Shown: positions 10,901 to 25,900 of the stretch, in pieces
Position numbering within the stretch: position 1 is the first letter of the stretch
How the letters are laid out: every line of letters begins with the position of its first letter
Source of the DNA: Azolla pinnata
Taxonomy: Eukaryota; Streptophyta; Polypodiopsida; Salviniales; Salviniaceae
Length of the DNA: 64,000 bases
Direction: 5' to 3'
NCBI GenBank assembly: GCA_037176905.1
Contig: JBBBWG010028643.1
Location: forward strand, 2,506 to 66,505
Notes under the pieces: generated by a model
Told to the model about the DNA's origin: nothing
Seen by the model: the letters and a program-made list of their open reading frames with translations, nothing else
Databases searched by the model: none
Translations under genes and position numbers: made by a program

Positions 10901-13900
10901 AGTGGATGGTGATGAGTTGTCAAATATGGCATCACTGCTGGCACTACTTGATTTATAAGCAAAGTTTGAATGCTTTGTGGAGTCGCATGCATCAAAACGT
11001 TCACAGAAATGAAAACATAAGATGCCAATGTCTGCAATGAAAATGGAAGCACATTCTTAAGAAACAGAGAATGTAAAACTCCTGTGCACCTAAGTAACAA
11101 GGTCCAAATGGGAAGAGAAGCCAAGATCGACATGGGCAAATTCTTTGCTATGGTGCCTATTTTAAACGCTATAAAAGCTTCATCACATCATAGATTGCAT
11201 AGATATGTCATGACCTTGACCGTAAGATTGAGCTTGATAATCCATTATCAACCCACTTGGGTGGCAGTTTCCAAGTTGCTGAAACTGCAACCCGGTGGGT
11301 TGATCTTTATTTAACCAACTCAATAGTCACTGAGAGATCCAGAAATTATGGGCGACTATAAGTTGTACGTAGGTAATTTCTGTACTACATTTCCATACAG
11401 GTTTCAAGCTTCCCTACCCCACAGATGATCAAAAGCCTCATGACTTCCTTGAATCAACTTGATCCACTATACCTCGAGCAATATTATGCACAATTTATTT
11501 CCCTTTTGTCAGTGATCTTTAATATTTTCTGGAAAATATATCAAATTTCCTCTTTTCATGGGCTTACTGGGGCAATAATAAAAACTTGAGGGCAATACCA
11601 AGGGATTACATTGTTTACTAGATATTAATCAGATTTTCATTGACACACAATGAATGCACTTATTTCATCAAGAACTATTCCATCATTTAGTAGAACATGT
11701 ATCATCAATCAGACAGAAATCAATCATGCATCTGATTACATCCACAAACACTGCAAATCCATTAACAGACAAACACTAACTACATTAAATACAGAAAGAC
11801 CATGTCTAGTTCAGCAAAAACACGTACCTGCGTCTTCATATTGAAATCCGCAAGGGCTGGAACTATCTTTTCTTTTACCTGAAACATTCAATAAATAGCA
11901 TGGCTGATTAAGCAGCAAAGAACTTTGTGCACAGCAACCGACTTCGAGATTATGATGCATAAGATGCATAGTTAACATGAATTGCTGCCAAATCACTCTG
12001 CATGTGCCTTATTTCAAGACATTTTTATATGAAGGAATGACAAAGATTCAGCACTTTAACAATTAGTGGAATGGAAAGATCTAAAACACAATGATTCAGT
12101 TATGCATGCAAATCACAGATATCTTCAGTCTACTGCGCCAGGTTGAAGGAAATTCCATCGGTTTCCTGAAGCTATTATTGCACACATTAGCTGTACCCTT
12201 GTCTTAATGCACAAACTACTCCATTCCATTATTACGCTTTCTTGTCACCAGAGACAATACACACACCTACATCACTCAACCTCTCTATTAATCAACCAAT
12301 TTTTTTATGCAATATCCCATCATCCAATATAGTAGATAATCCTACTGGCTCAGAGAACCCTACATTTTCCGTTAAGTTTTATAACAAAGTATCTAGGTAG
12401 AAAAAATGTAACATTCATTATCTAATGATTATTTTACCAAATTCGGGAAACTGAGACAAAGCTCGACAGCAAATATCTCTGCATACTGCCGAACAGAAGG
12501 TAAGTTGTTTTTCTGTACAAACAGCCATATAATGTAGATGAGAAGATTAACTGAAACTTTTCATTGCAGATGCCATTGTGCTCAAAGTATTCTTTATCCA
12601 CAATGGAGCTATTAATATGAAAAGGGCCAACTAGATTCATTTTCGCATCTTATTGTTGTCCACTTACAAGCAAACAAGACTGAAGTAGATCCATGACTTC
12701 TTCAAGCATGTTGGCATCAACAAATCGTGAAAGAATACAAACCATCTGCCATGCTCGAGTTTTCCTCCTGTGAATCTGCAATATTGATTGCCCTCTTTGT
12801 GTAAAAAATTCTACTTGAATCTAGAATTTATACCTGTACATAAGGACTAACAGACTTTTTATAATTACGACAATGGAAGGAATTTCTTACAGCACTTTTT
12901 TTCTTGTAAAGTTCTTTGGACAACTCCACATCAGCTGCCTATGAAGAAATGATAAAAAAACAAAAATGAGGCATAGAAATTATTTCCAAAAAGGACTTGG
13001 CTTACACTAGATGATTCTAATTTAAATTATGAAAGATGATTCAAGCTAGATCAAGGCATCAGGCATCAAGGGTCCAACACTTAAATGGTTCTCACATTAA
13101 CATGTTTGATGAGCCAATAACAAGAATTGTTTACTTTCACTGCAATTAGTTTGCAAGCTAGCCTCAGGATGTTATCAACCTCCAAAGGGGGTCCGCAATA
13201 GCACTAGAAAGCCCCAACACGTAAGGTAGTCATATAAATCACTCCCTCAAATTAAGTAACCCGGTCAAGTTGTTGATGTAGCATACTTCTTGTACCACCA
13301 GTTTTCTTTCCAAATAGTCCATGACACCACCAGGGGTTCAGGTCAACCTGGACCATGATTTTCTTTCCAAACAGTCCATGATACCACCAGGGGCTCATGT
13401 CACATCCTGGACCCTGAGACTGCACCCTCTTCTTGTTCAACACTCACTCAAACGTCATAACAGTCATCCCAGGCCCCTGCTCCCACATGTTTAGATAAGA
13501 ATAGTCTATACCACGGCTTACCAAAAAGCAAGGTGAAACTGTACTTTCTTGACAATTGATATTTTAGAAACAAAACTTTTCTAATAATGTTATATCCTTA
13601 TTCAAGGCATCAGAACTTTAGGATAATTGCGTTAGATGAACAAAAACGAGAACAAATCTACAGGCCAGTTACGTTATAGCTTCCCCATTTTTATTAACAA
13701 GATGGCCAAGTTGGTCTAAGGCACCAGATTAAGGTTCTGGTCTGAAAGGGCGTGGAATCAAATCCCACTCTCGTCATTATTGTGGATAATGTAGTCACAT
13801 TGCAAGGGGTGATTCGGCAGTTAGAACATATTAACTACTCGGGCGATGTATTATATATAATGGACATCTCCATCCGTTCACTTTGAAATCCATCAATGTT

Positions 13901-16900
13901 CATGGAGGCCAGGGTCAAGTTGTGTATTCCCCTCTCACATTGTGGTACATTTAGTTGATTGGGCTCCCCATAAAGACCAGATAGGATACAGCCAGTTCAA
14001 AACACCACTGGTTGAGTCTGTGCTTGGGCTGACAGTTTGTTACGACCACCTTTGCCTTGTTTGGACCTCTTGTGCATGTCTCATATCTAATATCCTTGCA
14101 AATTTGCAAGCACTCTTTGGATCTAGAGTACTTGGGCCAACAACATTTAGAATGGCCTGCTCCATAGGCACCATGCAAATTGTTCCTTCCAACCCACTCA
14201 AGATCGTATAGCTTGTACCCAGATGGATCTAAACTATATGTACCTTCACCCCACCATTCGGCATGTAGGTATACAACTTGATGTGGCTACCAGTTGAGCA
14301 AAGGATCTCAAACCAAGTCACCAAGTAACCTCATCACCTTGTCGCAAGAGAAACTCTCGTCCAGACCTGTTATCATAGTTTCTAGGATGACAGATGATGA
14401 ACCATCTTTTAGATTATACCAATCCATGACTCGTTCATAAGGACACTCTAGGCTTTCTTAGGAACATGGCTGTATTATAGTCAGAAACAAGACTCAATCC
14501 ACAACAGCCAGTAGCAGCATTATTCTAGACTACAAGTGAGAGTTTGTATACAAAACAAGGTACAAATTTGAGCGCTTTCAGATGCAGCAGAACAGGTCAT
14601 CACATAAAAGAATCCACATGAAGATATTCTACAATGTTTCATTACAGAACCAAGAACAGTTGTAGATTACCAATGAGTGAAGTAACTTCAAAACCAGCTG
14701 CTTCCCACAGTTTGCTGCAGCAAGCACTGCTTGTTCTCCCTGATGTCCCTTGGGAAGACTTCCATTTTCAACTATCTCTGCGAAATTGTGAATGAGGACA
14801 GCAATGGTGACACGGACATAAAGTTCAGAGTTCCTAAATTCCTGCACCACAGTACAGAAACTAGTATGTATTTAAGATGTTTAACTATTTGAATTTGCCA
14901 CACTTGCCAAGAATACTGAAAGTTTCATACCTCAATAAGCTCAGGATCCATACTTTGCATCAGCATGGAGTACTCCCTAGAAGCCACAAGGTTCTCTGAT
15001 ATCTGCCCATCCAATTCTTCGTCCACGCTCTCTGTAACCAGCAACAAATTAACATTCACAGCAGACTAAGTGGCTACATGGATACCTTTATCATCTCATA
15101 CCTCCACCATGAATAGACAGCAGATACAATTCTTCAATATAGTATTTTGTAACAGCAGGAAATTTGAGCCACAGCCCTGCAACATGCATGGCTGTGAGCC
15201 TCATTGTACGAGGACTGCGAGAACCTTGGTCGAGTAGTTTTAACAAAAGCTGTGAGAAAATCTCTGAGTTAAATTCTGACGGTTTGGCCATTTGTTCCGT
15301 TTATTAAACTACTTAGTGTACAGAGTAAATTACCCATCATGACTATTAATTATAAGAACCATATGCTTCCTTCACTCAAAAAAAGAACATCATTATAACC
15401 AGAGAATAACTTACCCATTTCAGAGGTCCAGGATTTCCATCAATAATATGCATAGAGACATTGCCAAAGATGTTTGGATGCAGAATTGCTGATAAAAATG
15501 CAGAAATCGAAGCAACTCTTCGCTTATTTGAATCAGCAACTGCTGCCCATGCAGCTCTTACTAATGACCACACCACCTTGCATACAAATATCAAAGATCT
15601 ATAATTGCACGACAATTCTAATTTTAGAAAAGAAAGACATTGCAAATACATAAGATGTACCTCCACCTCCAGCAGAATATTCCAGTGTGCCAGCCATCGA
15701 AGACACCTCAGTAGTGGCAGCATATTATCCTCACCAGCAATCTCCAAACTGCATGACAAATGCTATTAGATGATCATCATAAAGAAGAAGTGGAAACTAA
15801 TTATGGGCCTAGCAGTATAGAGAGGCATGCCACAAAAGAGAGATCTAAGCAAAATTGCAGCAAACTATGAAACCTGAAACATAAACGATGCTAAAGAACC
15901 ATAAACTCATTTATGCTAAAAGTGGTTGTCTGGTTGATATATAGCTTTTCAAAACGGAGTGTTGATTGTATAGATGATCATGAAGAAAACAGCACTGGTG
16001 ATGGCCAACACATACCAATCAGATGCAAAGAGATCTGAACCACCATATACTTTACATCATTCATACAGTTTCACCAAGACAAAAGCATAGCTTCACACAT
16101 GTACCTGTTGATTGCATCAAGAAGAATAGACTTGAGAAGGGAATATGAAACTGCGGGCATATTAGAATGTGTGGATTCATTTTTGCCATACACCCTACAA
16201 TATGGAATAGAAAGAAGCCCATCCAGACAAAGCCACTGCAAGATAAAAAATCATTATTGCACTCAAAACCTTGTATATCATTATTGCACTGCTGTTGACT
16301 TGAAAAGCCCTAATGGTGAGTATTCTGACCATGCACTAACTAATTTGCTAAGTGCACTAAATTAAACATATCACAATGGCTTGAAAGCTATCAATACTTT
16401 CTTTTCACAAATTATATGAGTTAACAAAGGAGAAACAAAATCATATAGGAGAATCGTCTTAACCTTCTGCTGCAAAAGAAATGATTTGCGACTCCTTGCT
16501 AAAGTGTGTGCATGCAGAAGAGAGTTTACATTATTTTGAAGATTGAAGACAAAGCTATCAAGAAGCTTATCTTCCTTTGCTCCTCCAAGATTCACAGAAT
16601 GCCTGACTATTGAAAGAGAATGTATATCTACTGATACAGCCAATGCATTGCAAACATGTGCAAGAGCCTCGTATAAACACAGTTGCATTTCTCCTTCCAT
16701 CTGGAAAACACCAGAAAAACACATTTTGGTGTCAGGATAAAATAAGGAACAGACAGATTAAATTCCATGTGGATAGCATACATGTATCATCCTTGTAAAT
16801 ACTTATACAACTCGTACTAACCATGTGCATGAGCAATCTACAATAGTTTCTTTTCATTCCTTTTTCACATCTTGAAACTGTCACATACAATGTTAACTTG

Positions 16901-19900
16901 TCTTCAACACAAAAGGATTAAATATTTGGCATGAAGTAAAACTGTCTAGCAACTGCATGCATATGTATCTGTAACAAAATACATTTTCAGGTTCCCACCA
17001 TACATTGAGGTAATCGCCCTCAATGCATATTTGACAAGAAACCTGATGGGTTTTAATGTATTACTAAAAATGAGTCAGTCTGTGTATTGTACAGTCTTGC
17101 TTTATATGAATCTCTATTAGTGTGGTTTATGTTGAAGGTCTCTACTAGCCTAGCTTATGTTGATGATCACTGTTCAGGAAAAACAAGTCCAAAGTTACAT
17201 AAACATTACAATTGTTCTGGAGATGGTATACTGTCCAAGCAAACAATTTAACCAAATCAGTTCATTGGACATCTTTCATATCAACGAAGTAGATTTACAA
17301 CATTGAAATGAGACACTGCTCTCAAAGTTTATTGTCAGTAGAACTACCTCTTCCTTCGCAGTTTTAATATTGATTGATCTCCCGACAAATTTCCAAATGA
17401 ACTGAAGAGCAGAATCACAGACTTTAATATTATCTTCTCTCAGCCATGAAATGCAATTTCCAATCACTTCAACTGCAACGACCTAAATATATACAAAACT
17501 CAACTATTACCAAAGAGGAATTGACTTGCAAATAACATAAGCAATATCAAATAAACATTTTGATAAACAAGACCTAATGCTCGTGCACAAATGCTAATAC
17601 TAACCAAATCGCACAACCAACTTAGCCCAAATTCCTAAACCTTTTAAGTCAATTTCGTCCAGTTTACCACATTCACGAATCCTTTAAGTAGAAAACACAC
17701 GTCTAAGAAGAATAACATATAAAACAATCCCATAAATAAATCAACTAGTGATAGTAAGCAGGAAATGAGAAACCATAATTTTGTGCCCTCGCCCTCAAAC
17801 TGAGTATTCCTCACGGCCTCCCCTTCAAGAGGACAACATGAAATTTCACAGTGAATGACATCTAGCCATTGACCGATTGTCGTTCTCTCCTCCTATCAAG
17901 GATGGTTCCGAGATCTTTCCATATTGGCTTAGCTAATGTTTGAGATTTCCAGATGGCAGAAATTCAATCTATTTATGTTGGGATTCTTGTGTGTAGATAA
18001 CAGGATTCTTCTGTCAATTTATATTTTGTTACAATTATTCTGGTATGTTGTTCTCAAAGATGAGACAACAATATAATTTCTTCACTTGTTGTCATAGGAC
18101 ATTCCAGCCTCTTCAAGTCATTCACATATAACTTTCTTTTTCCTTTCTCCTTTCTTCGTTAAATCTGAGCCTTACAACAGGTTGTAGGGCGGCTATTCAA
18201 TTTCTTACTTCAGTATTATTGAAATCTAGATTTGCATGTTTAGTAAACACAGCCATCAAGAAAAACACAAAAACTCGAGACAGAGCGAGTCTAGCACCCC
18301 TTTTAAAGCATCTGAAGCAGCTTTTGTTGGAAGTCGACGTTGACTTGGCCCACCTAGCCGTCCAGTCACAGAATTAGGTAAAGCATCAAAGTCTGAAAAT
18401 TCATAGCTCCAAAAAACTGCAGATGCTCGTTCAGCATGTGCAAGAAGTTCATCCTGTATTTCAAGCAAGGTTCATCACTGCTATTTACAAAGAGATTTGA
18501 GAAGTTTACAAACTATCAAGTTAATAGATCTATAGTTCCAACCATGTTTGTAGCAACAATAAGCTGAAGGTGTTGCCTCAAAATATCAAATGTACGGTTA
18601 CCATCACATGTAAGAGCAGCAACTTGAACTTCCTTTTGCATCCTCAAAGACAAGGTCTCATCAAAATTGAAGCCCTTCATTTTCTCAAAAGATAAACTGC
18701 ACACTTTTATGATATTGTCAAGCAGCAGTAGAAGCTTTTCTGGTATACAAGTTGAATTGTAAGCCCTCTGATAGATGCCACAAACATTTTCATGCACTAA
18801 CTGCCCAATAAAATATCATCTCAGGTTATACTTTATCAGATGCAAATACACACTGATTCTAGTCATACTCACCATCATCAAGTGTGACAAGCTCTTTTGA
18901 TCAAGCAATCCAAGAGCAACCATCCTTGCCCATTTATTTGACTCTAGAGCCCATGCTTTAACCTCTTCATCAGTCATGATTATATCTATTCCAAACCCCG
19001 ATGGTTTTATTATTGAATCACCTATATCATAAAGCCCGTTGGAGATCCAGCTCTGAAAATCATTTGACGAGGACAAGAAACCAACCCTGATCCAATACCA
19101 CACATGTACATGTAGCACTCCTAAAAGAAATATTTCATATTAGTACTGTGATTTTCCATTGTATACCAAGGTTCCTGACAGTGGTAAACAATGAACCAAG
19201 CAGCGAGTGAAATATATCCCTAAAGTTGAAGCATTAATGCAGGTTGTGGGTGTGAAATCGATCAATTTTCAGTTTTCACATGGAAAACATAACCTGTTTG
19301 ATGAATCAGCCCATGAGCATTTACGTAAATGTTATCTTATCCCTCAGAGAACTCAAATAGACAAAATAATCACTTAAAATGATTTGAAAAGTTTATGCAA
19401 GACACAGCAAATCAAAGGTTTTCAGTTGCAGAAACCATATTAAACATTCAAACCTAGAGGTGAAGGATCCAAAAGAGGGAGTTATAAAACAGTACCTCCA
19501 TAACTAATAAATTCATGTGGAAACAATCCTAAGAACCAGAAGAATTTGGAGAATGTAACTTTAGAAAGAAGAACAAGATTACTTGCAGCTCTTAACAAAT
19601 GGCAGCAAACTGCATAAAACAAATAATACATTTTTAGCACAAATACATCGCAAAAGTTCATTTTTAGATAAATAATTAACAACAAACGTTCTCTATACAA
19701 ACGGAGGAAATTTCCAAAATGTAGTCAATTAGACCTTTCACTCGGTATGAAGGATTGAAGTGTTTCTTGCTATCTTCAACAAGAGGACCCAATCTATCAA
19801 GAACCTCTGTCGCCCTCGCTCCATCCATTATCGAGGCATTACTACTAATGCTACAAAAATGGGATGCTTCCAGCCACATGCTACTTGGTGACAAGAAATT

Positions 19901-22900
19901 ATCTGTTGCGATACACTCTCCTGGAGATGAAGCAGCTTCAAGGCACATAATAAGTGTCATAAAACCTGGTCTAGATGATGTCCTTGTCAAAAATTCATCA
20001 GCCATTTTGATGACAAAATTTATGCGGTCCCTAAGAAACACAAAAACTACTAATTAACAGCGTGCAACATCTTAAAGCACAACACTTGTTCTATGAAACC
20101 CATTAAAATCTTAATTATGGAGGAGTGAATACATGAACGGCGGTCACATGTAATTTTGATGGAAAAAATAGCATCAACGTAATAGACATGAACCAAGGCA
20201 TTTTCACTTGCTTCAAACCCCAAAAAACCTTATACAGATTTTAAATCATGCCAATCTTAAAGAAAATCTTTTACCGTGAAACTAATCTACATAAGAATAC
20301 AATACTGATCATTTATAACCATGTAAGAGTTCCAAGTGGCATCACCATAACACAAACAAAAAATATATACTGCATCAAAAAATTTAATGATGCAAACGCC
20401 CTCAACTGATCACTCTTTAAAGGAAACCATAGTGCAGAATTAGGCTAGTTTGAATCCACAACCAATAACAGAACAACGCTTACAGCATTTCCAAGGAAGA
20501 GCAGTAAAGCTGGAAAAAATGTGCTGCTTGTTTGGCCATTTCTGAAGAATAAATGCCCTTTAGACCTGAGAAGCACAAATTTCACAAACAACTTCACGAT
20601 TCTAATCAATAATAAAACGTCAGCAATAGATTAAACATATGATCTCAGTCATTGAACGTAAACGACCCATGCTGCATATACAGTTTAATAGAACAAATAT
20701 GAAGGGAAATCCAGGAAAACATTTGTAAAAAGACTTACCAAAATCTTTATGATGTATATGATCATTGAAAGTTAACATTAAAGGTCCTAAGACGAAGCTC
20801 TCTGGGACAGTAGCAGCAAGATTTTCTGTTTTATCCCATTCAAGCTGAAAATATGATTGTAAAATAAGCCTCCTCACTGGCAAAAGTTTCAAAAAAAAGC
20901 ATTGTCAGATATAAATCAATAAAAAGGCAAAGACAAAGACACTGAATCATGAATTCCATCAAGCTGATTACCTTGTGGATTATCATGCTTGAATCCCCGC
21001 TCCCAGAGAGCAGTAATCCACCAAATGCTTGTACCTAAATCCTGGAAGTGGCATTTTCCCCGATGTTGATTAGGCTCATTAGAAGTTGGCATGTCAACAT
21101 CTTTCCCATACAAAGTAGGCAGAAGCAGCATCATCTGTTGAAAAATATACCTAAACATGGTCAAAATGAAGACGCACAAAATAGTGTGACTGTTTTCCAA
21201 GGGTCACATTCCCTATGAAGCGGATTCCTCAAGATGGAACTTGCAGGCAGTACAGTTAAAAAAGAGAAAAATTATATTATTATAAAAACTTAAGCAACTA
21301 GTAGAAATAGTTCCCCGGATTAGGTTTGAACCTGATGATTCCAAGCAGCATCAACAAGGTGTGTTCCATATTCATCTAGCATGTCATAAAGAAGTAAAAA
21401 AGCCTTCCAGCATTCCATCTCACGTTGGCACACTCCCAATGATCTTGCTTCTATATCTGCATAACGATCTCGCCTTGTTGACGAATTTGGAAGGAAGTTA
21501 TTGCTCATTCTATTCAATTTTTTTGAAATATGCTTTTTAGAGGCCGACGTTTCTTTCACCGCTTGTTGGAGAGTATGCAAGGCACGCTTCCTAATAAGAG
21601 GTTCCTCGTCCACCTAGATTCCATACAAAAAGGAAAAGGAATTTGAATCAAAGAATAACATTTTCCATCAGTTGGACAAATAAACTATCTCGAGGCTTAC
21701 CAATCCAGATCTTACAATATCCCAAATCTCTTCATCATTCCACATATGGGAAGAACTTGTCTCATCAGCACTATCCTCTGGTAATGGAATAAGAAGGAAC
21801 TCCAAGGAAACATCTAGAGTAAAATATAGATCTAGCTTCTTCATAGAGCCTTGAGAAAATAAGACCTTTAGAGTCTCTAATAACTTCTTCTGAAGCGGGT
21901 TCCTGGCATCAAATACCACGTTAAATAGATTTATAATAATGCAATTTCCTAGCTGAAAGGCTATTAAGCTCTCTGAACACTCAATGGGAGAAAGAGAATC
22001 ACCAGATATCTGGATTTTAATCTTACACTAATCCCTTACTGATACTTGGACTCAGCTTTTGGATAGCATTGAACAGTGATGGTAACAACTTCATAGCATG
22101 CTCTCTTTCTGCAGCATCATTTGTCAATGAAATGACAGCCAACATGGAGGGGAAAAGTTTTGTGACAACACTCGCACAGAAGGTTTCCTTTGAAGTTGTA
22201 AGAACCCGATCACCTGATGAGCCTATATTTTTATTATTAGATGCTTTCCACAGAAAAACAGAAATAATCTGACAAGATACAGAGAACTTTAAGGGTTCCT
22301 TGATGAGTGGTTTGACTTCCTCCAAAGAATTCATCAAAACACTTTCATGATTATCCCTTCCAATAAATGGAAAGATTCCTTCAAGATCTTCCTTCCTCGA
22401 CAGCACCGATTCTACAGATATTAAGAGATGGGGAACTAATGACAATTCTGCATACTCCCACGCATTCTTGCTGATAATTAGGTTACTTAGCATTTCAACA
22501 ACCTAAAAGATCAGAATCAAAATAATAAATATATCTAATATAATCAGTTCAATAATGAGAAATATAGTGCTAGAGAGAAACTTACAATATCTTGAAAAGC
22601 TGTTGTAAGATCTGATTTCTGCAAAAGCGGTATGCATATCTCCCAAATGATTTTTTGAAGTAACTCTCCACAGTCTTCTGTCCAATTAAATAAGTGTTTA
22701 ATTAAATAATATTTTGAATCAGGAAGAAATTAAATCGATTGAAGGCAGTAAGGAACCATTCTTGGCCAGACATGTGCAATTAGAAAGAGCTGTGCTCTTT
22801 CTTTTGTATAAAATTGGGTTTTTATATTAACTTAAATAAAAACCACCATAATCCCAAGTGGTTTTAGATACACTGCATGTATAGTATCACCAAATAAATT

Positions 22901-25900
22901 TTACGCTTGGTAAATCTTTAATCAATTTTCCAAAATCATTTGTTATGTCGTCACAAGAAGTTAACATACTGTACATATTTTGTCATTTGTTACATATTTT
23001 GGAGAAGGCTCGCAGTTGTAATGTTACATTCCATTCTATAAACTATTTCAGAATTTATTTGATGTATTTTCTCGTTTTGTTCTTAAAGTTCATTTTAGCC
23101 TCTTAGAAAACCGATATCACTTTCTTTCTACCTTCTTTCTTTATCAATGAAGATGATAAGTAGCATCACTTCTGGAAATTTGGAGCAATAACTTACCAAT
23201 AGAATTGAATAAATATTCTATTGCTTGCATTAACGCACCCCAATAATTATATTGGGCTTCTATGTTGTCCTTCGGTTCTCCAAGGTAGACCTTCAATAGT
23301 AAAGGAGAAGGGTTATATCTCAACCAAGAATGTAAAATAAATTCCACTTTTCAGCTCTCGCCCACCATGTAGAAAAGCATCCAGTTTCAGCTGTACAATT
23401 TTCCCATTTTAAAGCGTTACATCTTATATATTGTTAAGAAACTCAACAAGAAGTTTTAGAGTGCAAATGTGGTACGCGTGTATGTACATGTGATGTTAGA
23501 AGCAAAGACAGGCATATAGACAATACACAAAAATATAAAAATGGATTAACCCAAATTGGGTTTGAACATAATAATGAATCTTTCCACAAAAACTATGTTC
23601 TACTATCCGAAAACATTAGAAGTTTCATCTTCCCAAGTGGGTGGGTAAAATACTCTTTACATTAAATAACATTACACTTTATGACAAATGGAACATGGTA
23701 TTTATAACGGACACATGCACAAATACTTGTATGTTCATACAGTTGTATGGTGATGTTTGATAACTCTATACACCCCTTCCAGCCCAATTGACCACTACAC
23801 ACACATCTGTACAATGATCTTGTGGTTGTTTACCCCTCATCCTTTATGACTTGGGGGGATCATCTGGGTGGATGTAGGCCAGGTGTGTAACTGTTTTCTG
23901 AGTATATCAAGTAGTATTAGCCAAGTCGAGTAATTGAGAAAAATAGTGGGAGCAGGAAATTAGTCAGAATTTAATAAATGTGTATTAATACATGCAGGGG
24001 TGAGAATCGAGTAGATGTGGATGGAAAGTCATAATATGATTCAAATTGGCAGACCCATTGTCATGGCTGAAAGCACGGCATGTATACGTGCATGGGTGGA
24101 ACAACCAGAGGCCTGAACCAAGAAACGGTTAGGCAAAACTCAAGAAAAGCTTTAAGCACTTAAAGACTCTTGTTTCATCTAATGATGAATGGTTGATCAT
24201 TGATTGACTTATCAAAGGATTGGTTGACCAAAAAATTGTGGGCAGATGGGTTGATGAATAATAAGGATAAGTTGATTGATAAATAATACGTTGGTGAAAT
24301 ATACAAGCCTACTGGAGTCTTATATAGTACCTCCAAGACTGTCAACCATGATTGCTTTATGAAAACCATGACTTTCTCTCGCGCACACAGAACCATGGTT
24401 TTGCATTAATTTTAGTGGTTTTATCATGTAAATATGTATGTATATTTTGTCTAGTAGCGATCTAACACTTAATACTAGATATCTTATTGGTAGACATGAT
24501 CCGATCTTTCACACATACGACCTAACAGCTTGACTCTTATGCATAATGATAGCATTGCACGTACTTCTTTATATATTATCATGGTGTGTTTGAGTCTATG
24601 TTCATTGTGTTCTGAGTAATTTAAGTGGATTGAGAAGTTGGTTGGATCGAGTATTTAGCAATGGTCCAAGTATTTGTTTCCTTGCTATGTAGCAAAGACG
24701 TTCTGATCTTTTGGTTACCAACAAGTCGTATTGTTACCCATCCTTTGGTGAAGATTACTGGGGGTAGTGAGTAATCAACCCATGTTATGGAAGTAAACAC
24801 GTTTGGCAACCAAGACGACGCACAGAAGGTGCAGTAATTTAGGTGGATGCTGGAACAGAAACGACCAGAGAAAGAACTTGACTCACAATCACTGACATCA
24901 GAAGATGTAGTGCTTCACAATTTATAGGTACAATGGTTTAATATATGCCCCTTGAGTTAATGTCAGAGGCCATGAGTTATAGTACAGATGTTAGTCCATT
25001 TGCAATGGGTAAATATGACCTACTTGAAGCAATTCACATCATATGCCACTGGCATCGTGATGGCACCATCAAGTGGATTGATTCCTTGCGAGTAAAGCAG
25101 GCCACTAAGCACATCCCGGCTCCCTGTTGGATGACTGACTGACTGCCTACCATACTCGTTAGTGGGTCTGTGTTCACAAATCAGAAGACATTCAACTTGG
25201 AAGGATATCCAAACCATTATGTTTCGACCCTAATCCCATTTTACGCCAATCCATTCCACAGTTTATGGAATGGAGCTTGGATATGACATTTACTCATTGC
25301 CTTCGCATCAATGGAGTATCATTCGCCTTCCTGCATGGCTCGACATGTTGGTGGATGCCCCAGTTCCAAATGACAGTCCATTTGCGATGCAAATCATTGT
25401 ATCTGCTTTATTCAATTCGAGAATCTCTCAAAGGACCAGGAGCAAACCTTAACAAGGAGTAAAACTGTTCATGTCAGCTCTCCAATATGACAAAGTAACT
25501 GCTTGCCACAAAATTTGCATGGAGTATTTCTGCGGAGCAGGTGTACATATCTCATCAGAAGTTGCCTAAACATACATCTCTTTCTTGCATGCTATTTTCA
25601 GCCCCACTTCTTGTGCTATTCATCCAAGCCCTCTGTATGCTCATTTGAAAAAAAATTATGCTAAAAATCTGTGTTTTTCCTTCTGTTCTCTAATCTAAAA
25701 ACTTAAGCTGTTCCTGATGATACGTCTAGATACTTCTCAAATTACGGAAGTTCATCATTTTATTGGCGTCGTTGATTCCTCGTGATTCACAAGACTAATG
25801 GCTACGTCTTTGAAATAAAAACAGGAAAACGAAAGAGAAAAAGAAGAGATGGAATTGGACGAGTCAAAGGAGGATAAGAAAGTTACGCAAAGGTACGCAG

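Noticed and set aside
24945-25462. Plus-strand frames in the long intron that might be transposon coding remnants
   Set aside because: Neither frame shows a recognisable transposase or polyprotein motif, and they overlap in different frames.
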